Positions 61,399 to 64,000 of a DNA stretch of 64,000 bases are shown here, in pieces. This stretch comes from Struthidea cinerea. Its lineage: Eukaryota; Chordata; Aves; Passeriformes; Corcoracidae. Made by a program: the position numbers and the translations under genes. The stretch's first letter is position 1. The number at the start of each line of letters is the position of its first letter. The stretch is taken from assembly GCA_013397865.1 (NCBI GenBank), contig VZTI01003938.1, positions 1 through 64,000 on the forward strand, in the 5' to 3' direction. The notes below the pieces were generated by a model. The model searched no databases and was not told the origin of the DNA. It saw nothing but the letters and a program-made list of their open reading frames with translations.

Positions 61399-64000
61399 GT
61401 ATACCCAGAATATTGTAGTCTCTGTTAATCTAATTCATACTGCCCTTTCAATTAAACCCTTAAATTTAAAGCAATAAATAATACTTGAGATAAACGATTG
61501 GAGCTACACATAAAGCAAAATAAAATTAAAAAAAGAGTAGTAGAGAAAACTACGACTCTACTAAAAAAGTAGAGAAAACAGTCTACAGAAGTTAGCAAAA
61601 GGAATGGTAAAATTGTCCCAGGTTATATAGCAAAGTTCTTTACCATTTTATTTTGTAGAAATAACTTATGTTCAACTACATACATGGTAAAATATACATG
61701 AAAACCTAATTTTTGAAAAGCAAATCCCAAGAACAGTAAAAAGCACCTCCACGTGATATTTTCTCTCCACTTGTGTAACATCTGACACAAAATATTTGCT
61801 TTAAATACTATCCACCAGTAATTAATTATGTATTTTGTGCTAGAATTTAACCTCAGAGAGTGGTGAGAAGGAAACCAATAATATCTCATGGGGTTATCTC
61901 TGAACAATCTGCAGCAGAGACAGGACCCATTAATTTGACAGAACTCCTCTTTTGTGCCTCTTAGTTTTGGTAGTACAAGCACAGGTGATTCACAGGATGC
62001 CCATAAGCATTTCCACATCAGAGAACTAAATTAAGCTCTGTCTAACCATAAGGTACCTTTGAACAATTGAAAGTCATCTAAAAATTCAGAATTCTGGTCT
62101 TTTAGAAGTCCTAGAACAAACAAGTATTTTTATGGTGTTAGTACACGGGTTGTGTGGTTGGGGCTTCTGTGTGTATGTGTATTCTCCTTTTTTATTTATT
62201 TAAACCCTAAAATTGTGTGCCTTATGTCTAGTCTTTACTAAGACACTCTCTAAATTCTTTTCAAAAGGATTACTTTTCAAAAGGCAACTTCATTGCACGA
62301 AAAATCCCCATTGCACCATGGTCCTCATATGGAAATTTGGAAAATTTGGTCCCAAATCCCAGGCAAAAAAAAAAAATATTTTTAGCTCTATAATGGTGGA
62401 GATGTTCCTTCCAGCTTAGAGAATCTGGTCATGAAGGCCACATCACCAGGGAAGAGACAGAAATACAATTTACTTCGCAGGTCAAATAAACTTGTCTGAA
62501 TTCTGTAGTATAGACGTATCAAAAAGTAAGTAAAATAACCACCAAAGGAAGGTAAATTATACAGGTCACTTTTATGAAAGTAAGAGTAAAAAATCAGTGC
62601 TACAAAGAGTAATACTTACTGATGCTGTTTGAGATGTAAGAATAAGTAAGTTACTAGAGGATGCTTTTTGCTATAGTGTAGAGTTCTTCCACCCCATTCC
62701 ATTCAAATGCCTCATACAAAAGAAACCGATACTAACAGAGTTACATTGCTATGCAACAGACCAATCCCAAAGGACAACTAAACAAGCAAAAACAGCATGA
62801 TCTTCATCCATCCAACCAGTACACAAACCAGTGTGTAAAGCTATGCCAAAACCAGCAGCATTACACGTAAGCTGTCACAGTCATTTCTAAGTGTTTGATT
62901 GCCTCTGTGTTTGAATATTATTCTACTTCTCTAGGTTGTTTCGCACATTTTGGTCTGTGTCAGGCAGTAATCTCCTGATCATTAGAGATGTCCTCTTCAG
63001 TTACTCTGAACCGTCCCCAAACTCTAATCAGCTATCAAATACAATATTCTCTCAACTGGATTTTTTTTTTCGCTACCCCACTACTGATGTAAAAATAGCC
63101 ACCTTCTACAGCACCTTTCTCTCTAAACATCCTCAGTTTCTTGCACTTTCTACTGAGCCATTGAAAGATTCCTAGTTTTTTTACCCATTTAAAGCTCTAG
63201 AATGTCTGTTTCCTGATCAGCTTTCAGCTCTAATGCATCTTTATGATGCCCGTGATCATCCATCCCACTTTAATCCTTTTGCAAAATGAGGGAGAGGAGG
63301 GCATTCACTTGATGGGTGGGTGTTTTTTTTCTTGTTGCTGGTCTCTTCCAAAATGCCTGCCCATTTCTCTTTTACACTATTACATGACTTTCTGAGCTCT
63401 CATGTCAAAGAGAGCAATCAGTTGCTGCTCCTTTATTGTAAGGGCTATCCAGCTGTTCAAACCAAAGTATACACACAACCTCTGTCCTCATTTGCCCTGA
63501 TTAGCACCTTTTTCTCTGTAGTCTCCCCATTCTACTATTAGAAATTATGTCCTGGCAACTCCTTGCAGTAAATCATCAAGCAAAGGTCAGTCAGCCAATG
63601 CTGTCAGCTATCAGAGTACTTGAAATGTGAAATTCCCCTGCAAAATTTCCCCTTAAAAAGCTGTGTTTTAACAGGCTTAATATGCCATAGCATATAGGGG
63701 CTTCTACTAGGTAAAAAGGAAAAGAAACTCATATGACTGAAAGGCAAATTAACTTATACGAAACAAGCAAAGAACTGATTTCTTGACAAAGATTTGAGTA
63801 GTCTATTGACTTATCATTTAAACCATGCATAAGTAATACAGCTCTTTATGCTATAGTGGTGAGCACTAAGTATTCATAGTCATGCAGACATACTAAACTA
63901 CTAAGAAGAACAGTACTTACAAAATATTTGCCTAGACTCTTTCTGAAAGAATACTGCATACACTCCTAGACTTACTCCTTAGATTCATGAAGGTTTCTAA

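Larger units (their letters stand above)
56884..64000 (-). other. PPFIA2: Part of the PPFIA2 intron upstream of the first exon seen
   Basis: More than 7.1 kb of AT-rich sequence without a recognisable liprin exon, transposon or RNA gene. It holds a 16-bp tandem duplication at 60613-60644 and an 8-bp inverted repeat at 61376-61398. The longest minus open frame (61623-62018) matches no known family. Confidence 0.8.

Noticed and set aside
61623..62018. 131-codon minus-strand open frame
   Set aside because: It has no recognisable domain and no match to the missing upstream liprin exon; it is likely chance.
62570..62635. ACTTAC on plus (GTAAGT donor on minus) as a possible upstream exon end
   Set aside because: The sequence on its exon side has no usable liprin-like reading frame.
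63914..64000. ACTTAC donor near the window end as the border of an upstream exon
   Set aside because: The adjoining bases translate to nothing resembling liprin-alpha and contain stops.
1..64000. CRISPR arrays, operons, phage or other prokaryotic systems
   Set aside because: The window is vertebrate intron-exon sequence; no regularly spaced repeats or bacterial-type gene packing were seen.

Overview
The window is AT-rich vertebrate DNA, most likely from a bird. It carries several CR1 LINE fragments, including their short (CATAGAAT-like) 3' termini, and the introns are short compared with what I recall of the mammalian gene. It holds one recognisable gene on the minus strand: the middle part of PPFIA2, which encodes liprin-alpha-2, a presynaptic scaffold. 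No second gene, RNA gene, CpG-island promoter or poly(A) site could be supported.

Seventeen canonical coding exons were placed by translating the minus strand and requiring AG/GT splice sites and continuous phase. In transcript order they are 56883-56662, 53171-53025, 51222-51088, 42184-42101, 41747-41616, 40676-40614, 38673-38582, 36189-36054, 35581-35361, 32630-32393, 29824-29795, 28908-28778, 28253-28099, 23795-23702, 7713-7632, 3878-3678 and 1606-1544. They sum to 2226 bp (742 codons) and stay open throughout. They encode the second half of the N-terminal coiled-coil region (exons 1-7), the acidic and Ser/Pro-rich central linker (exons 8-14) and the first SAM domain (exons 15-16), followed by a small alternatively used exon before SAM2. 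The start codon, the N-terminal exons, SAM2, SAM3 and the 3' end lie outside the window.

Two further coding-like pieces sit in the 8.9-kb interval between the third and fourth canonical exons. One is an 87-bp, phase 0-0, open exon-like block at 42688-42602 with a strong pyrimidine tract. The other is a 71-codon open extension of the 51222-51088 exon, read past its weak GTACTG donor and ending in a short hydrophobic tail. These are the best candidates for unusual or undescribed isoforms.

The rest is intron. From low to high coordinates: 1-1.5 kb, partial intron; 1.6-7.6 kb, two introns with one CR1; 7.7-23.7 kb, a 16-kb intron with a GC-richer patch at 9.2-10.1 kb and a CR1; 23.8-42.1 kb, a dense exon cluster; 42.2-51.1 kb, a long intron with the cassette candidate; 51.2-56.7 kb, introns with two CR1 copies, one of about 1.3 kb with reverse-transcriptase remnants; 56.9-64 kb, part of the intron upstream of the first exon seen here.
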